Shown piece by piece: positions 6,969 through 13,205 of a DNA stretch of 13,294 bases. The stretch is from a bacterium. GTDB lineage: Bacteria; Bacteroidota; Bacteroidia; Cytophagales; Thermonemataceae. The stretch covers positions 1 to 13,294 of the forward strand of contig JANYGM010000461.1 in NCBI GenBank assembly GCA_025362415.1, read 5' to 3'. How positions within the stretch are numbered: position 1 is the first letter of the stretch; each line of letters begins with the position of its first letter. The notes beneath the pieces were generated by a model. That model was not told where the DNA came from. It saw only the letters and a program-made list of their open reading frames with translations, and ran no database searches. The position numbers and the translations under genes were made by a program.

Positions 6969-7425
6969 AACATTCATTGGCTTATCACTGGTGTTGCGCT
7001 TGCGTGTGAACGTAGGTGCAAGACGAGAGGAAAGTCTGGGCAACATAGAGCAACATACTTTCTAACGGAAAGGCGTGCATTTGGCAACGAATGTACGACA
7101 GCTAGTACCACAGAAAATAACCGCAAAACATAGAAATATGTTTTGTAAGGGTGAAAAGGTAGTGTAAGAGACTACCGCTTTTTTGGTGACAAAAGAGGCA
7201 ACGGCAAACCTTATGTGTTGAAAGACCAAATATGCAAGCGCAATATTTTTCTGTAAAACGTGGCTGCGTTTGCAGAAAAATATAAAAGGCTGCTCGTTGG
7301 AGCTTGCGGGTAGGTTGATGGAGCTTGTGCGTGAGTGCAAGCCTAGATAAATGATAGGCGTTTGTGGTTGATGTAAGAAATTACAGAAAACTGCAAAAAC
7401 AGAACCCAGCTTATAGATGAATGTT
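6969..7425 (+). ncRNA. rnpB: RNase P RNA (bacterial type A)
   Basis: The catalytic RNA that trims 5' leaders from pre-tRNAs. Recognisable conserved blocks: GAGGAAAGTCTGGGC (CR I, 7027-7041), ACAGAAAATAACCGC (7109-7123), AAGGGTGAAAAGG (7147-7159), GGCAAACC (7203-7210) and AGAACCCAGCTTAT (CR V, 7401-7414). Ends were set by P1 pairing: AACATTCAT (6969-6977) with ATGAATGTT (7417-7425). In P4, CR I has CTGGG and CR V has CCCAG, against the usual CCGGG/CCCGG: a C-G pair exchanged for U-A. ATATTTTTCTG (7243-7253) pairs with CAGAAAAATAT (7273-7283), an A/U-rich stem in the P12 region. At about 457 nt it is longer than the common 350-400. A T-rich tract follows the 3' end. The next gene converges and ends 8 bases away. 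Confidence 0.95.
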
Positions 7426-7433
7426 TTTTATTT

Positions 7434-8120
7434 TTATTTCTCTGTTTTCTTTGATTTTTCTAATTTATTTGCTAAATCATACAGAAACTGCCTACAAACC
7501 TCCAAAATCAAATCATTTTTTACTGGTTTTGGTCGTGAAACCAATACAAATGTCAAACGGTTTTTGAATAGTATGAAAGTATTAAAAGCTGTATTTATTG
7601 GCTCGTGGGTGGTTAAAAATCTCTTTAAATCATTACTCAAAAATGATTTAATTTGCTCATTATCAGTGCCAACTACTTGAAAATTCTTGTCAAAAAAACT
7701 ATCTCCCAAAAGTAATAAATCTGTGGCAGGTAACAAATCTTTTTCTTTAAGATGATTTTTAGGAATAACCAACCAATGTAAGTTTTCTGCATTATTGACA
7801 GAAATACTTACAACAAAATAATTGTATTTTTCCTCTTCTGTACGCTCAATAACAATATTACGTCCTTCGTAAATGCCTTCCATTCGTGGGAAAATATCTT
7901 CTCCAAGTCGTTTGGTGATGTCTAAAGGCAGGTTTAATTTTTTAGCGAGGTTTTCAAATTGCAAAACTATTTTTTTACTTTCTTTCACTGCTACTGTTTT
8001 GAGGTAATAAATCACCACGCCCGAAAGTACAATAGCAGCCATAATAAGCACAATAGAAAGTGAGCCATCAGCTTCCTTAGTGGCTTTTTCAATCATTTTA
8101 ATAGTTTGCAGGAAAATCAT
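7434..8120 (-). CDS. Membrane-anchored protein of unknown function
   Basis: A 228-residue protein with one transmembrane helix (about 19-40, IVLIMAAIVLSGVVIYYL) and a soluble domain of about 185 residues, probably cytoplasmic. I do not recognise a named family. The domain has a pattern I recall from poorly characterised bacterial proteins: an amphipathic start (FENLAKKLNLPL), MEGIYEGRNIVIE (80-92), strands around 100-119, and GDSFFDKNFQVVGTD (139-153) leading to a helix FLSNDLKRFL (160-169). No catalytic motif is evident. The ATG at 8120 is preceded by a short heptamer array (8128-8155). Its stop lies 8 bases from the rnpB 3' end, so the two transcripts would collide. A/T content and codon use match the neighbours. 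Confidence 0.82.
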   Translation of the reverse strand: MIFLQTIKMIEKATKEADGSLSIVLIMAAIVLSGVVIYYLKTVAVKESKKIVLQFENLAKKLNLPLDITKRLGEDIFPRMEGIYEGRNIVIERTEEEKYNYFVVSISVNNAENLHWLVIPKNHLKEKDLLPATDLLLLGDSFFDKNFQVVGTDNEQIKSFLSNDLKRFLTTHEPINTAFNTFILFKNRLTFVLVSRPKPVKNDLILEVCRQFLYDLANKLEKSKKTEK

Positions 8121-8127
8121 TTTAAAT

Positions 8128-8155
8128 AATTATGAATTTTTAATTGTGAATTGTG
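8128..8155. repeat. Short AATTNNN heptamer array
   Basis: Four consecutive 7-base units: AATTATG, AATTTTT, AATTGTG, AATTGTG. They are followed by AATGAATACA, the same exit sequence that ends the array downstream of purB (9837-9846). The array begins 8 bases upstream of the start codon of the minus-strand gene. Confidence 0.6.
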
Positions 8156-8192
8156 AATGAATACAAAATACCTATAATCAGTTAATTACGTG

Positions 8193-8249
8193 TATTTTTG
8201 ATATTATCATAATGTAAACTAACTAGAAAAACCTACTTAAGTGGTTTTT
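8193..8249 (+). promoter_or_regulatory. Possible purB promoter and leader hairpin
   Basis: TATTTTTG (8193-8200) is a -7 box match; the -33 element is not evident. It is followed by AAAAACC (8227-8233) paired with GGTTTTT (8243-8249) around an ACTTAAGT core, and then a T-rich tract to about 8265. A terminator-shaped hairpin about 20 bases after a presumed start, and about 160 before the ATG, could act as an attenuator. This is inference. Confidence 0.35.
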
Positions 8250-8318
8250 GTTTCTGATTTTTTTGTTTATTTGGAAATAAAGGCAAAAATACGCAATTTT
8301 ACGGAGTTTCTGTATTTA

Positions 8319-8409
8319 ATTCAAAATTCAAAATTCAAAATTTCTAATTTCTAATTTCTAATTTCTAATTTCTAATTCCTAATTCCTAATTCCTAATTCC
8401 TAATTTACA
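8319..8409 (+). repeat. 13-unit heptamer array flush with the purB start codon
   Basis: The 91 bases divide exactly into 13 heptamers: ATTCAAA x3, ATTTCTA x5, ATTCCTA x4, then ATTTACA, whose last base directly precedes the purB ATG at 8410. Variants occur in homogeneous blocks, as expected from local duplication by strand slippage. Four units (8378-8405) are perfectly complementary to four units after the purB stop (9802-9829). Confidence 0.9.
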
Positions 8410-9789
8410 ATGTCCCTTAATGCTATTTCACCCATAGATGGAAGATATTCTACTCAAACGAATGTTTTGAGCAGTTATTTTTCAGAATTTGCTCTTACAA
8501 AACACCGTTTGGAAGTAGAAATTGAGTATTTTATTGCTCTTTGCCACACATTACCACAACTCAAAAACTTAGAAAGTAGTTTTGAGAATAATAATTTTGA
8601 ACTTTTGAGGGATATTTATAGGAATTTTACAGAAGTTGAAGCCCAGAAAATCAAAGAAATAGAGAAAATAACCAACCACGACATCAAAGCAATAGAATAT
8701 TATCTCAAAAATTGTTTTGAAAATATACAAGTAAAAAATATAAAATTTATTGATTATCAAGAGTTTATACATTTTGCGCTTACCTCGCAAGACATCAATA
8801 ATACTGCCATTCCGTTGGCACTTGCTCGTGCTATGGAAGAGATAATGTTACCAATTTTGCAAAAAACAATAATTGTTTTAGAAGAAAAAGCAATTTTATG
8901 GAAAAATACGCCAATGCTTGCACGTACACACGGACAAGCAGCCACGCCCACAACAGTAGGAAAAGAATTATTAGTTTTTGTAGAACGTCTTAATAATCAG
9001 TTGGATATGCTTAAAAAAATCCCCTTTTCTGCAAAATTTGGAGGTGCAACTGGCAATTTTAATGCGCATTTTGTTGCCTATCCGCATATTGATTGGGTGA
9101 GTTTTGCAGATAATTTTGTAGAAAATATTTTAGGAAATGGTTTGGAAAACAATTTAAAAAGAAGCAAATACACTACACAAATAGAACATTACGACAATTT
9201 GGCGGCACTTTGTGATAATTTTAAGCGCATCAATACTATTTTAATTGATTTTAATAGGGATATTTGGCAATATATTTCTATGAATTATTTTACTCAAAAA
9301 ATCAAAGAAAATGAGGTTGGCTCGTCTGCAATGCCACACAAAGTAAATCCTATTGATTTTGAAAATTCTGAAGGAAATTTGGGAATGGCAAACGCTATTT
9401 TCTCACATTTTTCTGAAAAATTACCTATCTCACGCCTGCAAAGAGACCTCACAGATTCTACTGTTTTGCGAAATTTGGGCGTTCCACTGGCGCATAGTTT
9501 GATTGCTTATAATTCTCTTTTGAAAGGATTTAGTAAGTTAGAACTAAATGAAAGCACTATTTCAAATGATTTGGAAGATAATTGGGCTGTGATTTCAGAA
9601 GGAGTACAAACTATTTTGAGACGTGAGGGCTTTCCAAAACCCTACGAAATAATGAAAAATCTTACACGAAAAAACGAGAAAATTACCCAGAAAACAATCC
9701 AAGATTTCATCAAGAATTTAGAAATTTCAGAAAAATTAAAAAATGAATTATTGCAAATAACCCCATTTAATTACATAGGAATTTTTTAA
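8410..9789 (+). CDS. purB: Adenylosuccinate lyase
   Basis: A 459-residue enzyme of the fumarase/aspartase superfamily. It removes fumarate from SAICAR and from adenylosuccinate in purine synthesis and acts as a homotetramer. Family landmarks: SLNAISPIDGRY at the N-terminus, TSQD (125-128), ARTHGQAATPTTVGKE (171-186; H174 is the likely general acid) and the signature loop GSSAMPHKVNPIDFENSEGN (304-323), with the catalytic serine at S305/S306. LQRDLTDSTVLRNLG and the ending ITPFNYIG match the Escherichia coli-type enzyme (456 residues) closely, so it is full length and intact. The 5' side has no Shine-Dalgarno; instead a heptamer array runs directly into the ATG. The stop codon overlaps the first unit of a second array in opposite orientation. 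It is probably transcribed alone. Confidence 0.98.
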   Translation: MSLNAISPIDGRYSTQTNVLSSYFSEFALTKHRLEVEIEYFIALCHTLPQLKNLESSFENNNFELLRDIYRNFTEVEAQKIKEIEKITNHDIKAIEYYLKNCFENIQVKNIKFIDYQEFIHFALTSQDINNTAIPLALARAMEEIMLPILQKTIIVLEEKAILWKNTPMLARTHGQAATPTTVGKELLVFVERLNNQLDMLKKIPFSAKFGGATGNFNAHFVAYPHIDWVSFADNFVENILGNGLENNLKRSKYTTQIEHYDNLAALCDNFKRINTILIDFNRDIWQYISMNYFTQKIKENEVGSSAMPHKVNPIDFENSEGNLGMANAIFSHFSEKLPISRLQRDLTDSTVLRNLGVPLAHSLIAYNSLLKGFSKLELNESTISNDLEDNWAVISEGVQTILRREGFPKPYEIMKNLTRKNEKITQKTIQDFIKNLEISEKLKNELLQITPFNYIGIF

Positions 9790-9836
9790 TTAGGAATTGT
9801 GAATTAGGAATTAGGAATTAGGAATTAGGAATTAGA
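9788..9836 (-). repeat. 7-unit heptamer array overlapping the purB stop codon
   Basis: Units AATTAGG, AATTGTG, AATTAGG x4 and AATTAGA begin at the last two bases of the purB TAA. AATTAGG is the reverse complement of the CCTAATT units upstream of purB, so the two arrays form inverted flanks with 28 bases of perfect complementarity. No other terminator is visible between purB and the convergent gene. Confidence 0.85.
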
Positions 9837-9870
9837 AATGAATACAGTTTACATGATTTGCCATTGTATT

Positions 9871-9905
9871 TTCGTACTTCGTACCTCAAACTTCGTACCT
9901 CAAAA
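9871..9905 (-). repeat. 5-unit TTCGTAC/CTCAAAC heptamer array
   Basis: TTCGTAC, TTCGTAC, CTCAAAC, TTCGTAC and CTCAAAA follow each other at exact 7-base spacing and stop one base before the stop codon of the minus-strand gene. The same words occur inverted at 1605-1640. Confidence 0.7.
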
Positions 9906-9906
9906 G

Positions 9907-10803
9907 TTATTCTTCATCTGAAATATCTTCTCTATCTTCTTGTTGTTCTTTTATTTCGTTTTCAACATTTACAGCAAGTTTTTTGCCTTGTTCGTCCCAT
10001 TGCGCTATGATGTAGGGCTTTTCTGTTCTGTTTGAAAAAGTATTTGGGTACTTAGTTTCTTTCTTTTTCTCGCCGTTGTGGTGGTATTCTGTCCATTTGC
10101 TGATTCTTAGACCGTTTTGGTATTCACCTCTCACAGATATTCTGCCGTGTTCGTAAAAAGCAAAATATTTGCCTTCTTTTTTGCCATTTTTGATAGGTAT
10201 GACTTCTTTTAGCTTGTTTTTGCTTGTGTCGTAATAAGTTTTTTCTGATTCTTTGAGCCAGCCTTTTACGTATTTTGTTTTGTCTAACAATACAAAATCC
10301 TTATCCATTGCGTCCTTTCCAAACTTTTCCCATCTTCCGTGTTTTGTTCCTACATAATAAAATCCCTCTTCCACGACCATATTTACTTGCTTGTTGCCAA
10401 TTCTGACAGGTTGCATTTTTTTGTAAGGTCCGTGTAAGATTTTGCCAATTTTTTTATTAAATTTAGCAGGGTCTGTGTTAGCAATATTACGTTTTTGGGT
10501 GTTATACCAAGCAATTTGGTCAGTATATTTAGCAGGTTTTTCTATTTGATTAGGCAAATAGTTGAAAATTTCAGTAACAGAACCATTTTTTAAAAATGTT
10601 TTCTTGGTTTTAAGTCCATAAAAGACATTTTTTTTGACTTTGAGTGTACCTTTTTCTAATTTTTTCTTAGAAGTGTCATTTTTAGGCTTTACGGCAAGGT
10701 CTGGGATAGTATCATTATCCAAATCCATCAAATCTAGGTCGTCTTGTGCATACGTAAACGTACATACAAGCGAGAAGAACAATATAAAAATCAATTTTTT
10801 CAT
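9907..10803 (-). CDS. Secreted MORN-like repeat protein
   Basis: A 298-residue exported protein. MKKLIFILFFSLVCTFTYAQ is a clear signal peptide with likely cleavage around residues 19-20, which sets the start at the ATG at 10803; a longer frame would need the TTG at 10818. Repeated Gly-aromatic units resemble MORN or YwqK-type repeats: HGPYKKM (124-130), EEGFYYVGTKHGRWEKF (145-161), KKEGKYFAFYEHG (208-220), RGEYQNGLRISKWTEYHHNG (225-244) and YIIAQWDEQGKK (264-275). Such proteins are common in Bacteroidota and are usually envelope or periplasmic, with unknown partners. The mature N-terminus and the C-terminus (QQEDREDISDEE) are acidic. It converges on purB and is preceded by three AATTNNN heptamers. 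Related 'antitoxin' annotations are not supported by any toxin gene here. Confidence 0.88.
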   Translation of the reverse strand: MKKLIFILFFSLVCTFTYAQDDLDLMDLDNDTIPDLAVKPKNDTSKKKLEKGTLKVKKNVFYGLKTKKTFLKNGSVTEIFNYLPNQIEKPAKYTDQIAWYNTQKRNIANTDPAKFNKKIGKILHGPYKKMQPVRIGNKQVNMVVEEGFYYVGTKHGRWEKFGKDAMDKDFVLLDKTKYVKGWLKESEKTYYDTSKNKLKEVIPIKNGKKEGKYFAFYEHGRISVRGEYQNGLRISKWTEYHHNGEKKKETKYPNTFSNRTEKPYIIAQWDEQGKKLAVNVENEIKEQQEDREDISDEE

Positions 10804-10816
10804 ATAAAATACAGTC

Positions 10817-10837
10817 AATTACGAATTATCAATTACG
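10817..10837. repeat. Three-unit AATTNNN heptamer array
   Basis: AATTACG, AATTATC and AATTACG in exact 7-base register, 13 bases upstream of the MORN-like gene's ATG. It belongs with the arrays at 8128, 8319 and 9788. Confidence 0.6.
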
Positions 10838-10880
10838 TTTGTGCAGCCACTATTCTACAAAAGAGTACAGGACACGTTTA

Positions 10881-11005
10881 AAAATGTAGGGGCTGGGCTT
10901 GCCCCTGCCCTCGTAGAGCAAGTTTTAGCTAATTTTTTGTTTGTCGTGTTGCTTTCGCCCAGCAAGTGCTGGTTTGGGCAGGGGCAAGCCCAAACCAAAC
11001 ATTTT
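10881..11005. repeat. 125-bp GC-rich inverted-repeat element
   Basis: The 30-base arms 10881-10910 and 10976-11005 are inverted copies matching at 26 of 30 positions (core TGGGCTTGCCCCTGCCC). A further hairpin, CCAGCA/TGCTGG (10959-10964 with 10967-10972), lies between them. It stands out from the A/T-rich surroundings. There is no plausible coding sequence, and the region 10838-11101 otherwise appears empty. Confidence 0.7.
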
Positions 11006-11101
11006 AATACATTTGTTTCAATTTCTAAATATTTAACCTAAACAATTACAAATTTTTAACAAAAACAATGCAAATAAACAAAAAATTAAGCTAAAATTAA
11101 A

Positions 11102-11138
11102 AAAATCCCTCAAAAAATTTTAATTTTTGAGGGATTTT
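11102..11138 (-). terminator. Intrinsic terminator of the patatin-like gene
   Basis: AAAATCCCTCAAAAA (11102-11116) pairs perfectly with TTTTTGAGGGATTTT (11124-11138) around a 7-base loop. On the minus strand the stem is followed by a run of T, 25 bases after the patatin stop. Confidence 0.85.
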
Positions 11139-11162
11139 ACGAAAATTAAATCACTGACTTTA

Positions 11163-12197
11163 TTACAAAAAAGTTTTCTTTACATCACAAGTAGATTTTT
11201 TGCCAATATCATTATAATTTTTTGCAATCCATTGGTCAGCATAATTTGTTCCAAGATGAAACAAATACTCCAAAAACTCTGCACTTGCATTGATTTTGCT
11301 TGATACGTTGTAGTGTGCAATATCACTTTCTGGGTTGATGTTATGGATATGTATTTTTCTGAAAAGGTTTTCTTCAAACTTAATTCCAGCATCAATCATA
11401 CGAGAAATAAGCTCCAATTTGTCCATTTCCAGTATCAAACTTGCATTAAAGTTGATTTCATTCACCCTATCTTTGATGTCAATAGGCGTAGTGGGGGTTT
11501 CTTTGATGACAATAGGATTTATTTGTACTATCAAAATATCTGTTGTGTCTGTTTGGTTGATGAGCGGCGAAATAGGCGGATTTCCCATATAACCACCGTC
11601 CCAATAGTCTATTCCATTGATATTGACCGCTTTAAACATAAAAGGTAAGCACCCAGAAGCCATTACGGCATCAACAGAAATATGTGTCATATCAAAAACT
11701 TTTGCTTTTCCTTGTTTTACGTCTGTTGCGCAAACAAAAAGTTTAGTTTTTGTGCAAGATTTTAGTTTTTCAAAATCTACAATACTAAGCAAAATATCTT
11801 TCAGAGGGTTAGCATCTCCCATTCCTGTCTGATAAGGCGACAAAAACATACCCATAATTTCGCCCATAAGATAACCAGGCGAGAAATCCATATTGCCTTT
11901 CCCCATCATTTTGTCAAGCCAAGTAGGTTGCATCATAGATTGTGCAGAGGCTTTGGAGATTTTTGTCCAAAAAAGTTTCAGTAGTTCTCTTGCTTTTTCT
12001 CTGCCACCTATTTGCAAGCCATAAGCCAAAATAGTAGCATTCATAGCTCCTGCACTTGTACCACAAAAGCCATCTAAAACGAGGTCTTCTTGTTGCAAAA
12101 GTCTGTCTAATACGCCCCAAGTGAACGCTCCGTGTGAGCCTCCGCCTTGCAAAGCAACAGAAATGTGTTTTACGTTTTTATCATTAGTTTTAGCCAT
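11163..12197 (-). CDS. Patatin-like phospholipase
   Basis: A 344-residue predicted lipid acyl hydrolase with a Ser-Asp dyad. The glycine-rich oxyanion segment QGGGSHGAF (17-25), the nucleophile elbow GTSAG (46-50, S48) and the dyad Asp in DGG (200-202, D200) are all intact, so it should be active. ASGCLPFMF (180-188) also fits the family. There is no signal peptide or membrane helix, so it is likely cytoplasmic or peripheral. The end DQWIAKNYNDIGKKST resembles a patatin subgroup I recall from many proteobacteria. I place the start at the ATG at 12197. The longer frame would need a TTG at 12249-12251 that is itself part of the probable -7 box. The gene is single, closed by the terminator at 11102-11138. 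The physiological lipid is unknown. Confidence 0.93.
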   Translation of the reverse strand: MAKTNDKNVKHISVALQGGGSHGAFTWGVLDRLLQQEDLVLDGFCGTSAGAMNATILAYGLQIGGREKARELLKLFWTKISKASAQSMMQPTWLDKMMGKGNMDFSPGYLMGEIMGMFLSPYQTGMGDANPLKDILLSIVDFEKLKSCTKTKLFVCATDVKQGKAKVFDMTHISVDAVMASGCLPFMFKAVNINGIDYWDGGYMGNPPISPLINQTDTTDILIVQINPIVIKETPTTPIDIKDRVNEINFNASLILEMDKLELISRMIDAGIKFEENLFRKIHIHNINPESDIAHYNVSSKINASAEFLEYLFHLGTNYADQWIAKNYNDIGKKSTCDVKKTFL

Positions 12198-12248
12198 TGT
12201 CTTTTTTTGGTGATTATTGGTTACGTTTTTGATAGATAAATTCAAACG

Positions 12249-12256
12249 CAAATTTA
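12249..12256 (-). promoter_or_regulatory. Probable -7 box of the patatin-like gene
   Basis: On the minus strand this reads TAAATTTG, matching TAnnTTTG. It is about 52 bases before the ATG at 12197, and its last three bases are the upstream TTG codon, which therefore should not be transcribed. A TTG lies 24 bases further upstream (12281-12283), slightly beyond the usual -33 spacing. Confidence 0.5.
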
Positions 12257-12305
12257 TGTTTTTATTCTAAATTATACACTCAATTAGATAAAATAAAAAA
12301 TAAAA

Positions 12306-12336
12306 TTGTAAAATTTGCTCAAAAAATGTATTTTTG
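12306..12336 (+). promoter_or_regulatory. Promoter of the S8 peptidase gene
   Basis: TTG at 12306-12308, a 20-base spacer, and TATTTTTG at 12329-12336 match the Bacteroidota -33/-7 arrangement. It is the best-formed promoter in the window. Transcription should begin near 12343, leaving a leader of about 22 bases. It is divergent from the patatin-like gene's promoter. Confidence 0.65.
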
Positions 12337-12365
12337 AGAATATTCCTTCTTTCTGATAAAACTAT

Positions 12366-13205
12366 ATGAAAATAATATTTACTTTAACAATATTTCTAAC
12401 AATTAGTGCCGTTGTTGGTGTTTTGGCGCAGCGACACCAACAACCAAATACACAGGAATACCATTTTTTTGTTTCTTTCAAAGAAAAAAATGCTACTTTT
12501 TCAATAGAAAAACCGCAAGAATTTCTTTCAAAGCGTGCCATAAAAAGACGTGAAAAACAAAAAATAGCCATTTTAGAACAAGATTTACCTGTGCGTGCCG
12601 AGTATTTGCGTGAATTGGAAAAATATGGTGCAAAAGTACATTATCCTTCAAAATGGCTAAATGGAGCAGTTATTTCTCTTGATGTTTCAAAGCAAGAGAA
12701 AATAAAAGGTTTGTCTTTTGTGAAAAATCTTGAAATAATCAAAAGAAGCCCTGATTATGAAGAAATAACCACAAAAAAATCAATAGAAAACCCTTCAAAA
12801 GAAACCCTAAAAATTGCAGAAAATAGTGAAATTGACACACTAAAACGCCTAAAATTTGATAGAACTATCACTTATGGCAATGCTATCAACCAAATAAAAA
12901 TGTTAGAAACTGACCAAATGCACAAGCAAGGTTTTACAGGAAGAGGCGTTTTGATAGCAGTTTTTGATGGTGGTTTTGGGGAAACAAATGAAGTAAACTC
13001 TTTAAAACATCTTTTCACTAATAAAAAAATTATTGCCACTTATGACGTTGTGAGAGGGAATAATGACGTTTTTGAAGACAATCCTCACGGAAGAGAAGTG
13101 CTATCGTGCATAGCTGCTTATGAGCCTACCAAAATCATTGGAACTGCGCCAGAAGCTAGTTTTTTTCCCTCACCGCTTTTTCAAAAATCATCACGACCAA
13201 CCTGA
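12366..13205 (+). CDS. Secreted S8 (subtilisin-like) serine peptidase, N-terminal part only
   Basis: The frame reads 279 codons, but only about 266 belong to the gene. Residues 1-21 form a signal peptide (ending VVGVLAQ). Residues 30-130 look like an inhibitory prodomain typical of Bacteroidota subtilases (FLSKRAIKRREKQKI, then YPSKWLNGAVI). The catalytic domain starts near 170, with the Asp motif VLIAVFDGGFG (D201) and the His motif DNPHGREV (H241). After GTAPEASFF (259-267) the family should continue for at least 200 residues to the Ser motif. Instead the sequence becomes GC-rich foreign DNA near 13166 and the frame stops at 13205. That stop is an artefact of the join. A type IX secretion tail would be expected in the missing part but cannot be seen. 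Confidence 0.9.
   Translation: MKIIFTLTIFLTISAVVGVLAQRHQQPNTQEYHFFVSFKEKNATFSIEKPQEFLSKRAIKRREKQKIAILEQDLPVRAEYLRELEKYGAKVHYPSKWLNGAVISLDVSKQEKIKGLSFVKNLEIIKRSPDYEEITTKKSIENPSKETLKIAENSEIDTLKRLKFDRTITYGNAINQIKMLETDQMHKQGFTGRGVLIAVFDGGFGETNEVNSLKHLFTNKKIIATYDVVRGNNDVFEDNPHGREVLSCIAAYEPTKIIGTAPEASFFPSPLFQKSSRPT

Noticed and set aside
7062..7340. 92-codon minus-strand open frame
   Set aside because: It lies entirely within rnpB, antisense to conserved RNase P blocks.
8319..8409. CRISPR array
   Set aside because: Repeat period is 7 bases with no spacers and no cas genes; it is a simple tandem heptamer array.
9907..10803. Toxin-antitoxin antitoxin (YwqK-type annotation)
   Set aside because: The protein has a signal peptide and no partner toxin gene; such labels come from MORN-like repeats alone.
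10841..11041. 66-codon plus-strand open frame
   Set aside because: It is made mostly of the GC-rich inverted repeat 10881-11005, with no domain or start context.
12540..12900. Possible pseudogene or frameshift in the subtilase
   Set aside because: The reading frame is intact and family-like to residue 266; the break at 13166 coincides with a change of genome, not with a single-base slip.
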